Of a stretch of DNA of 64,000 nt, positions 17,442 to 26,516 are shown in pieces. The notes below the pieces were generated by a model. It was not told the DNA's origin, did no database searches, and saw nothing but the letters and a program-made list of their open reading frames with translations. This stretch comes from an uncultured Eubacteriales bacterium (GTDB lineage Bacteria > Bacillota > Clostridia > Lachnospirales > Lachnospiraceae), in the NCBI GenBank assembly GCA_900539455.1, contig UQCD01000001.1, forward strand, positions 1 through 64,000. Direction: 5' to 3'. The translations under genes were made by a program, and so were the position numbers. Position 1 is the stretch's first letter. Every line of letters starts with the position of its first letter.

Positions 17442-18689
17442 CTATAAAAAGAACATTTTTAAAAGTCTTTCAAGGCACCAGATTATATTATATTTTTCTA
17501 CATTTTCCACTATTTGTATTTTCTCTCTAAACACCTCCTTACCATTTATTTTATATATAAAATAACCCACTATTTCATTACTTTTTAAAGGAGCTTCCAG
17601 ACAATTATTAAGTTCAATTTCAGTTGTAATTTTTTCCTCATCACTGCAAAGCAGACCAAACTCCTCTCTTACTATTTGAGGATATATAATAACCTCTCCT
17701 CTTTTATCGCCTGATATTCCATTATTAACCTTTATAGGAGTTGGAAAATACTCTTCATTTATGGTTTTATAATAATAATTATCTAAGCCATACTTCATTA
17801 GATACATTGTATCCTTCCACTTGTAGCCCTTATTATTGGGCCAGCCACAGCCTAACAGGGCTACAATTAAGGTTTTTCCATCTCTTTTTAAAGCTCCTAC
17901 ATAGCAATAGCCTGCTCCTCCTGTAAAGCCTGTTTTTCCAGAAACAGCTCCCTCCATCATAGTTAAAAAGGCATTTTTGTTTGTAACTGTATGTACTCTT
18001 GCACCATTTACAACACCACCGTTCCCGCTTACTTTTTTATCAGAAAAGCTATAGCTTTGGGTTTGTGTTATTTTTAGAAAGTCAGGATTTTTAATACAAT
18101 AGGACATTATTTTGCATAGCTCTGCTGCTGTTGTGGAATGTTGTCTTATAATACCGTTTTCCTCCTTGGTTGCATCTAAGCCATTGGGCGTTATAAAGTA
18201 TGTATTAATACATTGCAAATCTCTCGCTTTTTCATTCATAAGCTTTGCAAACTCCTCTACCGAGCCTGATATATGCTCTGCAATTATTACAGCTGAATCA
18301 TTGTGGGATTCTAACATCAAGGAATATAACAAATCTCCCAACCTGTACTTTTCGCCAGCCACAGCTCCCAGCTTTACCTTAGGCATACTTGCCGCATATT
18401 TTGATACCTCAACTATATCCTCTAAATTTCCGTATTCCAAAGCAATAATACAGGTCATTATTTTAGTTGTGCTTGCCATAGGCTTTGCCTCGTACCCATT
18501 TTTTTCAAACAAAACTCTTTCGTTATCTCCGTCATATAAGCAGGCATTCAATGCGTACAGCTTACCTGCCTCTGCTAAGCTTTCTATAGGACACATTCCC
18601 AGAAGAAATCCAGAAATTACACACTCCACCAAAATAATAAAAGCCAATAATCTACATTTATAAATTATTGACTTAGGTTTGTTTTTCAT
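17442..18689 (-). CDS. D-alanyl-D-alanine carboxypeptidase (serine-type PBP)
   Basis: A 415-residue exported penicillin-binding protein that trims the terminal D-Ala from peptidoglycan stem peptides. A hydrophobic N-terminal segment (LLAFIILVECVISGFLLG) acts as signal or anchor. Active-site motifs are STTK (SxxK nucleophile), SHN (SxN) and KTG in SGKTGFTGGAG. A beta-rich C-terminal region and a hydrophobic end (IIWCLERLLKMFFL), possibly an amphipathic membrane anchor, complete it. It follows scpB on the same strand, as DacB-type genes often do in Firmicutes. It is a distant paralogue of 22145-23362. Confidence 0.9.
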   Translation of the reverse strand: MKNKPKSIIYKCRLLAFIILVECVISGFLLGMCPIESLAEAGKLYALNACLYDGDNERVLFEKNGYEAKPMASTTKIMTCIIALEYGNLEDIVEVSKYAASMPKVKLGAVAGEKYRLGDLLYSLMLESHNDSAVIIAEHISGSVEEFAKLMNEKARDLQCINTYFITPNGLDATKEENGIIRQHSTTAAELCKIMSYCIKNPDFLKITQTQSYSFSDKKVSGNGGVVNGARVHTVTNKNAFLTMMEGAVSGKTGFTGGAGYCYVGALKRDGKTLIVALLGCGWPNNKGYKWKDTMYLMKYGLDNYYYKTINEEYFPTPIKVNNGISGDKRGEVIIYPQIVREEFGLLCSDEEKITTEIELNNCLEAPLKSNEIVGYFIYKINGKEVFREKIQIVENVEKYNIIWCLERLLKMFFL

Positions 18690-18744
18690 ATTATTACCAC
18701 TTTTATCGTTTTTAGTAATATATGCCTGTTATAGAAATTTATAC

Positions 18745-19329
18745 CTATACATCCAGCTTTAATTGTGCTTCTTCTTCCGCCTCGTTTTTAAAATTTTCGT
18801 ACTTTTCACTGGTTATTTCTGGTAAATCCTCTATCGAGCCTACACCAAACTTTCTAAGGAAGTCCTCAGTTGTTCCAAAAAGCAGAGGTCTGCCTGGTGC
18901 ATCTAATCTTCCCACCTCTGCTACCAGATTGTATTCAATAAGCTTGTTTACAGCGTGGTCACACTTTACACCTCTAATGCTTTCAATATCAGCTCTTGTA
19001 ACTGGCTGTTTATAAGCAATTATAGACAAGGTTTCCAACATAACATCTGTTAGTACCTGCTTTTTAGGCTGGCTGGCTACTCTTATAAGATAATCATACA
19101 TCTGCGTTTTTGTACACATTTGAAAGGAATTTTCTAATTCGATTATCTTTATGCCTCTGTCTTCCTCCTCGTACTTATCCATCATATTATATATTATTTT
19201 TTTTGTTGTGGCTTCGTCATGTTCAATAGCCTTAGCAATTTTAGGCAGCTCCACTGACTCTCCCATAGTAAATAGAATTGCCTCTATTGCTGCCTCTAAT
19301 TTTTTTATTTCCATATCTGAATTCTCCAT
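18745..19329 (-). CDS. scpB: Segregation and condensation protein B
   Basis: A 194-residue winged-helix partner of ScpA in the SMC condensin complex, needed for chromosome condensation and segregation. LEAAIEAILFTMGESVELPKIA opens the family. ETLSIIAYKQPVTRADIESIRGV and LGRLDAPGRPLLFGTT-like segments (here VGRLDAPGRPLLFGTT) are diagnostic. AGGAG precedes the start. It lies directly downstream of scpA in the same operon. Confidence 0.95.
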   Translation of the reverse strand: MENSDMEIKKLEAAIEAILFTMGESVELPKIAKAIEHDEATTKKIIYNMMDKYEEEDRGIKIIELENSFQMCTKTQMYDYLIRVASQPKKQVLTDVMLETLSIIAYKQPVTRADIESIRGVKCDHAVNKLIEYNLVAEVGRLDAPGRPLLFGTTEDFLRKFGVGSIEDLPEITSEKYENFKNEAEEEAQLKLDV

Positions 19330-19347
19330 TTCATCTCCTAAATATGA

Positions 19348-20091
19348 CTATTTTGTACTTGTAACAATAATATCCTCAAAGGTTCCATCCTGTCTTATAA
19401 TTATGTCACCAAGCTTTATTAATTCAAGAATAGCTAGAAATGATACAACTATGTGCATTTTTGTTTTTTGAGATAATAACAATTTCTTAAAACTAAAAGT
19501 TTTATAGGTTCTTGCATAATCCTTTATATATTCCATTTTATCCGTAAGATTTACTTCTTCTCTTTCAATATTTCCAAACTTACTTCTAATAGGGTCAACC
19601 TTATCCTCTTGTTTTTTAATAACTGAATTGAAAATATCATTTAACTGCTTTAAGGTTACATCGCCTAAAAGCTTGTCTATATCCACAGGTGGCTCATATT
19701 TTGATACCTCCTCTGGAATTGTCGGCTTTTTATACATAGCCTTATCAGCATCAATTTCCTTGTCACGAAGCTCTAAGGACATATACTTGTACATTTTATA
19801 TTCTAAAAGCTTGTTTACAAGCTCCTCTCTTGGGTCCTTTTCAACACCCTCCTCGTCAACCTCCTTTGGAAGCAGCATTTTAGATTTAATATCTATAAGC
19901 GTGGCAGCCATTACCAGAAATTCACTTATTATATCTAAATCCTGTTTATCCATAGCATTAACATATGCAAGATATTGCTCTGTAATTTCTACAATCGGAA
20001 TATCGTAAATATTAACTTTATTTTTATCTATCAAATGAAGCAAAAGGTCCAGAGGGCCTTCAAAAACTTCTAATTTTACCGGTATACCCAT
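19348..20091 (-). CDS. scpA: Segregation and condensation protein A
   Basis: A 247-residue kleisin subunit bridging SMC heads. The N-terminal EGPLDLLLHLIDKNKVNIYDIPI and ITEQYLAY, the DLDIISEFLVMAATLIDIKSKMLLP region and the C-terminal winged helix (FLAILELIKLGDI) are typical of ScpA. It is first in scpA-scpB-D,D-carboxypeptidase, with a good promoter just upstream (20125-20153). Confidence 0.95.
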   Translation of the reverse strand: MGIPVKLEVFEGPLDLLLHLIDKNKVNIYDIPIVEITEQYLAYVNAMDKQDLDIISEFLVMAATLIDIKSKMLLPKEVDEEGVEKDPREELVNKLLEYKMYKYMSLELRDKEIDADKAMYKKPTIPEEVSKYEPPVDIDKLLGDVTLKQLNDIFNSVIKKQEDKVDPIRSKFGNIEREEVNLTDKMEYIKDYARTYKTFSFKKLLLSQKTKMHIVVSFLAILELIKLGDIIIRQDGTFEDIIVTSTK

Positions 20092-20124
20092 AGCTTAGTC
20101 CATTCTTATTTTATTTGCTCAAAT

Positions 20125-20153
20125 ATTTTACATAATATATTTTTAAATTGCAA
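20125..20153 (-). promoter_or_regulatory. Putative scpA promoter
   Basis: On the minus strand TTGCAA and TAAAAT are separated by 17 bp, a good vegetative sigma-A-type promoter about 35 bp upstream of the scpA ATG. Confidence 0.6.
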
Positions 20154-20173
20154 GTTATTAGTTAATTTATTAT

Positions 20174-21052
20174 CTAATAGTCATTATGATTTGGTCTGAA
20201 ATTCAAAATAACCACCTCTGGTATATTAAATAATCTGAATTTAATTGTATGTGTCCCAATTCCTCTGGTTAAAACCATTATTGTATCCTTATCATAAAAA
20301 ATTCCTGATGAAAATTTCGGAAAAAGCTTAAAGCTTGTTGATATTACTCCTCCCAGCTTTGGTAATCGGATTGTTCCACCATGATTATGTCCAGACAACA
20401 CAAGATCTGCTCCATATTCATGATATGTATGCAGATATTCCGGCTTATGACTGAGCAAAATTGTATACCCTTCCTTTTTCTCTCCCAGCCTTTCAACCAT
20501 TTTCTCCTTTGTCAGCTCACTAGGATTTTTTCTTTTGTAATATTCCTCAGAAAGCTCTAAGCCATATAAATTAACACTTATATTATTTAGCTTTAATTTC
20601 ATTACAGCATTATTTATAATATACAGCTTTTTAATTTTTGAAATTTCTTCAAAAAAGTTCGATTTATCTTCAATATTTCTACTATACATTCGGCTTTCGT
20701 GATTACCATAGGTAAAATAAACCGGATATTTCTCACATAATTTTTTAAGAAAATCTATTGCAGGTTTATTGTCTGCATTTTCCTTACCTACAATCATATC
20801 ACCTGATATAAAAACACCTTCAACATTATTTGAATTAAGCATTTTGATTATTTTATTTTGGAATTTTTTATTTGAAGCAGAATGAAAATCTGATATAAAT
20901 GCCATTTTCTTAGTTTTATGTAAACCTTTAACAGCAATATTAATCTCTGTTTTTGTCACAGTTCTTATCTCATAGGCTGACCTTAATAAAATCAATACAA
21001 AAAAAACAAATATCACTATTAAAATTATGCTTAATATGTATTCTATACGCAT
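20174..21052 (-). CDS. Membrane-anchored metallophosphoesterase
   Basis: A 292-residue calcineurin-like phosphoesterase. An N-terminal membrane helix (about 5-25) precedes the catalytic domain. Metal-binding motifs are visible in order: ISDFHSA (DxH), SGDMIVGKEN (GD), YGNHES (GNHE), LLSHKPEY and SGHNHGGTIRLP (GHxH). It is of the YkuE/YaeI type; relatives act on membrane lipids or UDP-lipid precursors, but the substrate is not defined by sequence. It is transcribed divergently from the only plus-strand gene (21239-22000), with a shared intergenic region of about 190 bp. Confidence 0.88.
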   Translation of the reverse strand: MRIEYILSIILIVIFVFFVLILLRSAYEIRTVTKTEINIAVKGLHKTKKMAFISDFHSASNKKFQNKIIKMLNSNNVEGVFISGDMIVGKENADNKPAIDFLKKLCEKYPVYFTYGNHESRMYSRNIEDKSNFFEEISKIKKLYIINNAVMKLKLNNISVNLYGLELSEEYYKRKNPSELTKEKMVERLGEKKEGYTILLSHKPEYLHTYHEYGADLVLSGHNHGGTIRLPKLGGVISTSFKLFPKFSSGIFYDKDTIMVLTRGIGTHTIKFRLFNIPEVVILNFRPNHNDY

Positions 21053-21148
21053 CTATTTTCTCCATAAACAACTAACAAACAATTTACTTTTTTATAAAAT
21101 TCAAGTAATATATAATGTGCTTGTATAAAGCAATTCTTTATACTTAAA

Positions 21149-21177
21149 TTGTAACACAACCTGTAATATAATATCAT
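21149..21177 (+). promoter_or_regulatory. Possible promoter of the plus-strand gene
   Basis: TTGTAA and TATCAT are 17 bp apart, about 60 bp upstream of the ATG at 21239. An alternative -10 (TATAAT, 21167) overlaps but lacks a good -35. Confidence 0.35.
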
Positions 21178-21238
21178 ATAGTTTATTCCAGGTCAAAAAG
21201 GAATTACATTACAAATTCTTATGTATAGAAAGGTCAAA

Positions 21239-22000
21239 ATGAAAAAACAGAAAATTTATAATATATTACAATGCTTTTTTATGGCAACTATTGCCTGTAT
21301 TGCAGTTATATTTGTAATCAAATATTCATTTGAAATAAAAGCTGTGCAAAACAATGACAATACAGAAACCACTAAAACTTCCTCTACTACGCCCATTGAA
21401 ACCACCTCTAAAACAGCTTCTACTGGTGCTTCAACGGAAACTCCGGTTGATGAAACTACCGGTGAGGATGACGATGTAATTGTTGACATAAAGGAGCTTC
21501 CACTAGAGAAGCGTACCTATACTGTAAACAATGTAGTTTATTACAATAAGGATTTAATGAAGCCCTGTGAATATTATAACAGTGCTATTGTCTATAATGA
21601 CCCCAGATATTTAGATATTGCCTACCCTCAAATCGTTATTGACTACTTAGTTGCTGTTGGCCACTATAACTCAGTTGCAGATTATGTAGAAGGTCTGTAT
21701 TCAGGCTACCGTTCCATATTTAATGAAAATTTCTTCATAAAGAACACCTTAGTTGATACAACTATATTAAATGATGATGAATTAAAGGATATGAATTCCT
21801 TCTTTAAATCCGTACTTGCTACAGAATTCCCTGTAGAGTATGCAGTTTTAATGAAAACTACCTGTACTATTCAAACCTTTGATAACGGCTCTGACAATTC
21901 ACTAAAAAGCGAAAGTGAGGATGAATATTTTATTTCTTATTTTTATGATAACAAATGGTACATTGATTACCTTTATTCTGATTATTACTTCTTTAACTAA
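21239..22000 (+). CDS. Membrane-anchored extracytoplasmic protein, unknown function
   Basis: A 253-residue protein, the only recognised plus-strand gene. One N-terminal membrane helix (about 12-32, FFMATIACIAVIFVIKY) is followed by a Thr/Ser/Glu linker (about 40-80) and an acidic, Tyr-rich extracytoplasmic domain of about 170 residues. I recognise no family. The start at 21239 follows AAAGG; an in-frame ATG six codons upstream has no site. It ends at a bidirectional terminator shared with the convergent carboxypeptidase gene. The linker resembles those of the lipoproteins at 1-1692 and 54250-56568, suggesting a surface-displayed domain. Confidence 0.75.
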   Translation: MKKQKIYNILQCFFMATIACIAVIFVIKYSFEIKAVQNNDNTETTKTSSTTPIETTSKTASTGASTETPVDETTGEDDDVIVDIKELPLEKRTYTVNNVVYYNKDLMKPCEYYNSAIVYNDPRYLDIAYPQIVIDYLVAVGHYNSVADYVEGLYSGYRSIFNENFFIKNTLVDTTILNDDELKDMNSFFKSVLATEFPVEYAVLMKTTCTIQTFDNGSDNSLKSESEDEYFISYFYDNKWYIDYLYSDYYFFN

Positions 22001-22039
22001 TAAATATAATTAATATACTTTAGCTTTTAAAAATAAAAA

Positions 22040-22093
22040 CACCACAAATTCATACTTATATTTCAAACTAAGAACATATATGAGTTTGTGGTG
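22040..22093. terminator. Bidirectional intrinsic terminator
   Basis: A 15-bp stem (22040-22054 with 22079-22093, one G:U-type pair) lies between the convergent genes ending at 22000 (+) and 22145 (-). The plus side is followed by CTTTCCTTTGTTTTC; the minus side by GTTTTTATTTTT. Both can terminate, and the minus side looks stronger. Confidence 0.8.
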
Positions 22094-22144
22094 CTTTCCT
22101 TTGTTTTCTATTTTCTATTTGTCCTTAATGTATTTTCAATATTT

Positions 22145-23362
22145 TCAATTCAAAAAATATTTTTTCAGTATTAAAAACAGATTATACTTGTAGTCCGCCT
22201 TTTCTATATCCTCTAATGCTACAATATCTACACTTCCTATAGTTTTACCATTATATGTATAAATAATTTCTCCAACCTTACTGCCTTTTTTAATTGGTGC
22301 ATTTATTTCCTGGGACACAGACACCTTTTTAGAAATTTTATCAACTGACTCACCATTTTTACAAATATGTGAGAATTTTTCAGTATTCGTACCAGACACC
22401 GAATTTTTCTTTCCACCTTTAACCTTAATCTCCCACTTTTCGTCTTTATTATCACTAAAAAGCTTGCAGGTATTAAAACCATATTCTAATAATATTTTTG
22501 CCTCACTAAACCTTACCTTATAATCTGGAGCAGCCATTATTACAGCTATCATTTCAATATTATCCTTCTGGGCTGTGGCAGAAACACAATATTTTGCTTT
22601 GCTTGTTGAACCTGTTTTTAATCCAGTAGTATATTCATATTGCTTTAAAAGCTTATTAGTATTTGTTAGTCCGAACTCCTTAGTTCCCTGATTAGTAGTA
22701 TGGGTAATGTTTTCCATCCATATACAGGAATATTTTTTTATATCCGGGTATCTGGTTATTAATTCCCTGCTCATAATCGCAACATCTTTGGCAGTTGAAT
22801 AATGCTCATCCGAGTCAGTAAGTCCACAACAATCTATAAAATGTGTATTATTCATTCCCAGCTCTTTTGCCCTTTTATTCATTAAATTTACAAATTCGTT
22901 TTCACTTCCTGCAACGAATTCTGCCATTGCAACAGAGGCATCATTTCCAGATGCTACAATTATACATTTTATTAAGGTTTCCACACTTTGTATTTCGCCT
23001 GTTTCCAAAAATACCTGTGAGCCGCCCATACTTTTTGCATACTCCGATGTAACTACCTCGTCCTCTAATTTTATTCTCCCCTCGTCTAATGCGTCAAATA
23101 TTAAAATCAAGGTCATTATCTTTGTTATACTGGCTGGAGATAATCTTTCATCGCCATTTTTATCATACAATACTTCTCCTGTAGATGCCTCCATTAAAAT
23201 CGCACTCTTTGCTGTTACATTTAAATCATTAGTTTCATTAACCACTTCTACATCTACTGGTAATTGAGTATTAACTTTTTTATCATTTGCATATACAACG
23301 GTATTAGTGATTAATATAGATAGTAACAGCAAAAAAAGAACAGATTTTCTAAAATATTTCAT
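22145..23362 (-). CDS. D-alanyl-D-alanine carboxypeptidase, DacF/PBP5-like
   Basis: A 405-residue serine-type carboxypeptidase. Signal peptide (LFLLLLSILITNTVVYA), then the SxxK motif in SPASITKIMT, the SGN motif in ASGNDASVAMAEF and the KTG motif in GLKTGSTSKAKYC. A C-terminal PBP5-type beta domain (KKGSKVGEIIYTYNGKTIG) precedes a hydrophobic or amphipathic end that should attach it to the membrane. In Bacillus dacF is sporulation-linked and lies near spoIIM/xerD/drm; related genes are 8-11 kb upstream here. It ends at the bidirectional terminator. Confidence 0.92.
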   Translation of the reverse strand: MKYFRKSVLFLLLLSILITNTVVYANDKKVNTQLPVDVEVVNETNDLNVTAKSAILMEASTGEVLYDKNGDERLSPASITKIMTLILIFDALDEGRIKLEDEVVTSEYAKSMGGSQVFLETGEIQSVETLIKCIIVASGNDASVAMAEFVAGSENEFVNLMNKRAKELGMNNTHFIDCCGLTDSDEHYSTAKDVAIMSRELITRYPDIKKYSCIWMENITHTTNQGTKEFGLTNTNKLLKQYEYTTGLKTGSTSKAKYCVSATAQKDNIEMIAVIMAAPDYKVRFSEAKILLEYGFNTCKLFSDNKDEKWEIKVKGGKKNSVSGTNTEKFSHICKNGESVDKISKKVSVSQEINAPIKKGSKVGEIIYTYNGKTIGSVDIVALEDIEKADYKYNLFLILKKYFLN

Positions 23363-23454
23363 AAAGCCTCTATTTATTTTATTACTATATTTTAGTATCT
23401 GTTCTTTAATTTTATGACTTTTACGATAAATTAATTTTAACTTAAAAATCTTAG

Positions 23455-25677
23455 TTAATTTGTTTCTTCCGTTGTTTCTGGCTCTGGCGCATCAACCTTA
23501 ATATAAATAAAGTCGCTGGTTCTGCTTAGTGTTTTTCCTAAATAATACTGTTTAACCACAAAGGTATCCAGACTATTTAAAGCTTCTATATGCACTCTTA
23601 AATGATTTTCGTCAATATACTCTGTATCATATATTTCACCATTAACATAAACTACACTATATTCTGTGAAATTTTCACCTACTACAATATAGGAATCCTT
23701 ATAAAATTCTTCATCATGGATTTTGTTATTATTATCATCCGGATTATCAGTTGTTTTTTCGCCATCTTCATCATTTTCATTTCTTCCATTTTCTTCAGTA
23801 TTTGATACTGTTGGCTTTTCATCATTAATAATATTTGAATTACTGATTACACCAGCTCCGATAAGTGGTGGGTCTGTCTTGTCAAACTGACCTTCATCCT
23901 TAATAATATCCTTGATTTTTATTTCATAAGTGCCCATTTTCATATCAGTAGCAACATACGGACTTTGACCATTATATACATACATATCGCCATATAAAAT
24001 ATCGTACTCTAACGATTTAAGTGCCTTTAAATAATGTTCATCACCCTTGTATAACTGATGAAATTTATTAATAACACCACCATCTATTCCTAATGCTGCC
24101 ATAACCTTGGAACTAAGCTCAAAGGTTTCAATATCTTCATTTTTCGTATTTAACTTGAAATTACTCCAGATAACATATTCTGTCTGATATAAATTACCAT
24201 TTTTAATTTCTGCTTCATTAATACCAAGACTAGGTAGATGGTCACCATAGATTACAAGTACTGTATCCTCGTTAAAGTCATTAAGTGTCTCTATTAATTG
24301 ACCTAGAAAATCGTCCATTTCGCTTATCTGGTTTACATAATATTCAAACTGGTTTAATCTGGATACATCCTCTATGCCAGAAACCTTTATTTTAGGATTT
24401 TCTAGTATTTTATCTGTAGGATAGCTTCCGTGGCCCTGAACAGATATACAATATAAATAATCAGTATCCTCTGTTGACTTTAAGGATTTCATTATTTCAT
24501 CCTTTAATACAATATCCTTTGACCAGTTAAGAGGTGTAAACTCTGTAGGGTGCATATATTCTATTGATGTAAAGGAATCAAATCCTAGATTTCTAAACAC
24601 TTCATTTCTAGCGTAAAAGGTAGCAATATTATTGTGAAGTGCATGAGTTGAATATCCATAATCTCTAAGTATAAAGCTCATGCTCTCACAGGTCTGCTCC
24701 ATTAAAACAGTTTTGTAAGGGAACTCTCCTGCACCAAAATCCTCTAAATTCATACCTGTCATTACTTCAAATTCAGTATTGGCAGTTCCATATCCTACAT
24801 TATTAACTGACAAATAGCCAGAGGGATAATTAGCCTTTAAATTATTAAAATTAGGAATTGGGTCCTCTGAAAGCTTTAAATCCTTCATTTTATTAACATC
24901 AAAAAATGACTCAAGCTGTAAAAAAATAATATTAGGTGTTTTAACCTCTTTATTAACAATCTGTTCATTTTGAATTCTATTTACAATTTCCTCTAATGAC
25001 TCCTCAGAATATGTATTAGGCTTCTTTACGCCTACATTTACAATGCTATTTGCAAAGCAGTACGAAAATCCATATTGCTGATATGCCAAAGTCATATTAG
25101 GAAATTTTTCTGATACCCAGCCTTTTCCTATTCCAAATTCAATACTGCCTAGCATTACTAAAAATACCAGTGCAATATACAAAATTCCTCTAATATAAGA
25201 AATCTTATCAGCATATTTTGGAAGCTTAATATATAGTCCCACAACAATCAGGATAACCAGTACAAGCATAACTATAATCAAAATAATGCTAAAGGGATTA
25301 AGATAGTTATTTATAATATCCTTCACTGAACCAAGCAATCTTATGTCTGTAAAAGAAAAGGGAGTTTCCCTACACATTCTGACGACAAAATTTGTAATTC
25401 CCATAATCAGCCAGACAGAGGAAATTGTAATAATTGTAGCAATTCTCTTTTTTACTAATAATGCAAAGGACATAGTAAAAAGTATAATCATATAATTTAT
25501 AAAGAATGCACCCATATCTCCTGCTAAAAATCCCAGACTTTTCAAAACGGACTTTTTGTTTAATGCTTCAATTATTATATTAACAACAAACGGTGCTAAA
25601 AATAACATATAGATAAAAAGTTTTTTTGAAAAATCCTTCCTTATATCTTTAAAGTAATTTAATATCTTTTCTTTCAT
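23455..25677 (-). CDS. LTA synthase family protein (sulfatase fold) with extra C-terminal domain
   Basis: A 740-residue membrane enzyme of the LtaS/phosphoglycerol transferase type. Five N-terminal membrane helices (about 20-190) are followed by an extracytoplasmic sulfatase-fold domain (about 245-560). LQLESFF, GYGTANTEFEVMTG with the nucleophile Thr, SVQGHGSYP and IYGDHLPSLG carry metal and active-site residues. It probably transfers glycerol phosphate to an envelope glycolipid or glycan. After the catalytic domain come an Asn/Asp/Glu-rich linker (about 620-665) and a beta-rich domain (about 665-735) not present in classic LtaS. It starts next to the histidine phosphatase stop. Confidence 0.88.
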   Translation of the reverse strand: MKEKILNYFKDIRKDFSKKLFIYMLFLAPFVVNIIIEALNKKSVLKSLGFLAGDMGAFFINYMIILFTMSFALLVKKRIATIITISSVWLIMGITNFVVRMCRETPFSFTDIRLLGSVKDIINNYLNPFSIILIIVMLVLVILIVVGLYIKLPKYADKISYIRGILYIALVFLVMLGSIEFGIGKGWVSEKFPNMTLAYQQYGFSYCFANSIVNVGVKKPNTYSEESLEEIVNRIQNEQIVNKEVKTPNIIFLQLESFFDVNKMKDLKLSEDPIPNFNNLKANYPSGYLSVNNVGYGTANTEFEVMTGMNLEDFGAGEFPYKTVLMEQTCESMSFILRDYGYSTHALHNNIATFYARNEVFRNLGFDSFTSIEYMHPTEFTPLNWSKDIVLKDEIMKSLKSTEDTDYLYCISVQGHGSYPTDKILENPKIKVSGIEDVSRLNQFEYYVNQISEMDDFLGQLIETLNDFNEDTVLVIYGDHLPSLGINEAEIKNGNLYQTEYVIWSNFKLNTKNEDIETFELSSKVMAALGIDGGVINKFHQLYKGDEHYLKALKSLEYDILYGDMYVYNGQSPYVATDMKMGTYEIKIKDIIKDEGQFDKTDPPLIGAGVISNSNIINDEKPTVSNTEENGRNENDEDGEKTTDNPDDNNNKIHDEEFYKDSYIVVGENFTEYSVVYVNGEIYDTEYIDENHLRVHIEALNSLDTFVVKQYYLGKTLSRTSDFIYIKVDAPEPETTEETN

Positions 25678-25679
25678 CT

Positions 25680-26285
25680 TTAATAAAATATCTTTCCTTC
25701 ATTTAATATATTAAATTGTCCATTTTTATATGCAACAATTATTGTATTGCAGTTTTTCTGTAAACCGCCGCTCCAAAAATCTTTTATTTCACTTTTTTTA
25801 ATATTCGTCATTATTGCTTTATTAATTGCACCATGTGCAACTATTAATATTTTACTGTCAGTTTCCCCATACTTTTTTATAATATCCTCTAAAAACAAGC
25901 CCGCTCTATAAATAATACTTTTCAAACTTTCTCCGTTTTTATCAGCCTTAAATATTTCCGGTCTGTCAAAAAAATATTTAAAATCTGTACCCATATTTTC
26001 TAATTCATCATAGGTTTTACCCTCATAATCACCAAAGGAAATTTCTCTTATCCTATTGTCCTTTATTATGTCAATATTTCTATCACCAACAATAATCTTA
26101 GCGGTATCATAAGCTCTGCTAAGAGGACTAGAATATGCTACCTTAAAATCAATATTCTTCATACCATAGCCCGTTTTCTTAGCCATATCAATGCCATTTT
26201 CACTAAGCTTTATATCTGTGCTTCCCTGTAGTCGCCACTGTTTATTCCAGACAGTTTCACCATGTCTTACTATATATAATTCCAT
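25680..26285 (-). CDS. Histidine phosphatase family protein
   Basis: A 201-residue phosphatase of the phosphoglycerate mutase/CobC/GpmB-like superfamily. The phosphohistidine motif is VRHGETVWN at the N-terminus. The second conserved His is in VAHGAINKA, and the catalytic Glu is likely in REISFGDYEGKTYDE. Substrates vary widely in this family. It lies just upstream of the LtaS-like gene with almost no gap, so the two are co-transcribed. A good GAGG site precedes the ATG. Confidence 0.88.
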   Translation of the reverse strand: MELYIVRHGETVWNKQWRLQGSTDIKLSENGIDMAKKTGYGMKNIDFKVAYSSPLSRAYDTAKIIVGDRNIDIIKDNRIREISFGDYEGKTYDELENMGTDFKYFFDRPEIFKADKNGESLKSIIYRAGLFLEDIIKKYGETDSKILIVAHGAINKAIMTNIKKSEIKDFWSGGLQKNCNTIIVAYKNGQFNILNEGKIFY

Positions 26286-26454
26286 TTCAGCCTCTTTAAA
26301 CCTTAAGTATATTTATTTTAATTATTTGTTCTAATTTAGACTTTATTTGTTCTAATTCACATTTTTATTATTTGTTTTAGTGTGCATTTTCAGTTTCTTA
26401 CACTTACATCATATTATACCAAAATAATTTTTCAACGCAAGTATATAAATACAT

Positions 26455-26481
26455 AAAAGGACTGGAGTTGCCTCCAGTCCC
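26455..26481 (-). terminator. Terminator after nifJ
   Basis: A 9-bp perfect stem (GGACTGGAG with CTCCAGTCC) with a 3-4 nt loop lies about 35 bp past the nifJ stop. On the minus strand it is followed by TTTTATGTATTTAT. Confidence 0.8.
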
Positions 26482-26516
26482 TTTGTAAAAACAATTATAT
26501 CAAAACGATATATTTT

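Noticed and set aside
18112..18663. 183-residue open frame on the plus strand
   Set aside because: It is antisense to a D,D-carboxypeptidase with all active-site motifs; no start signal and no recognisable domain.
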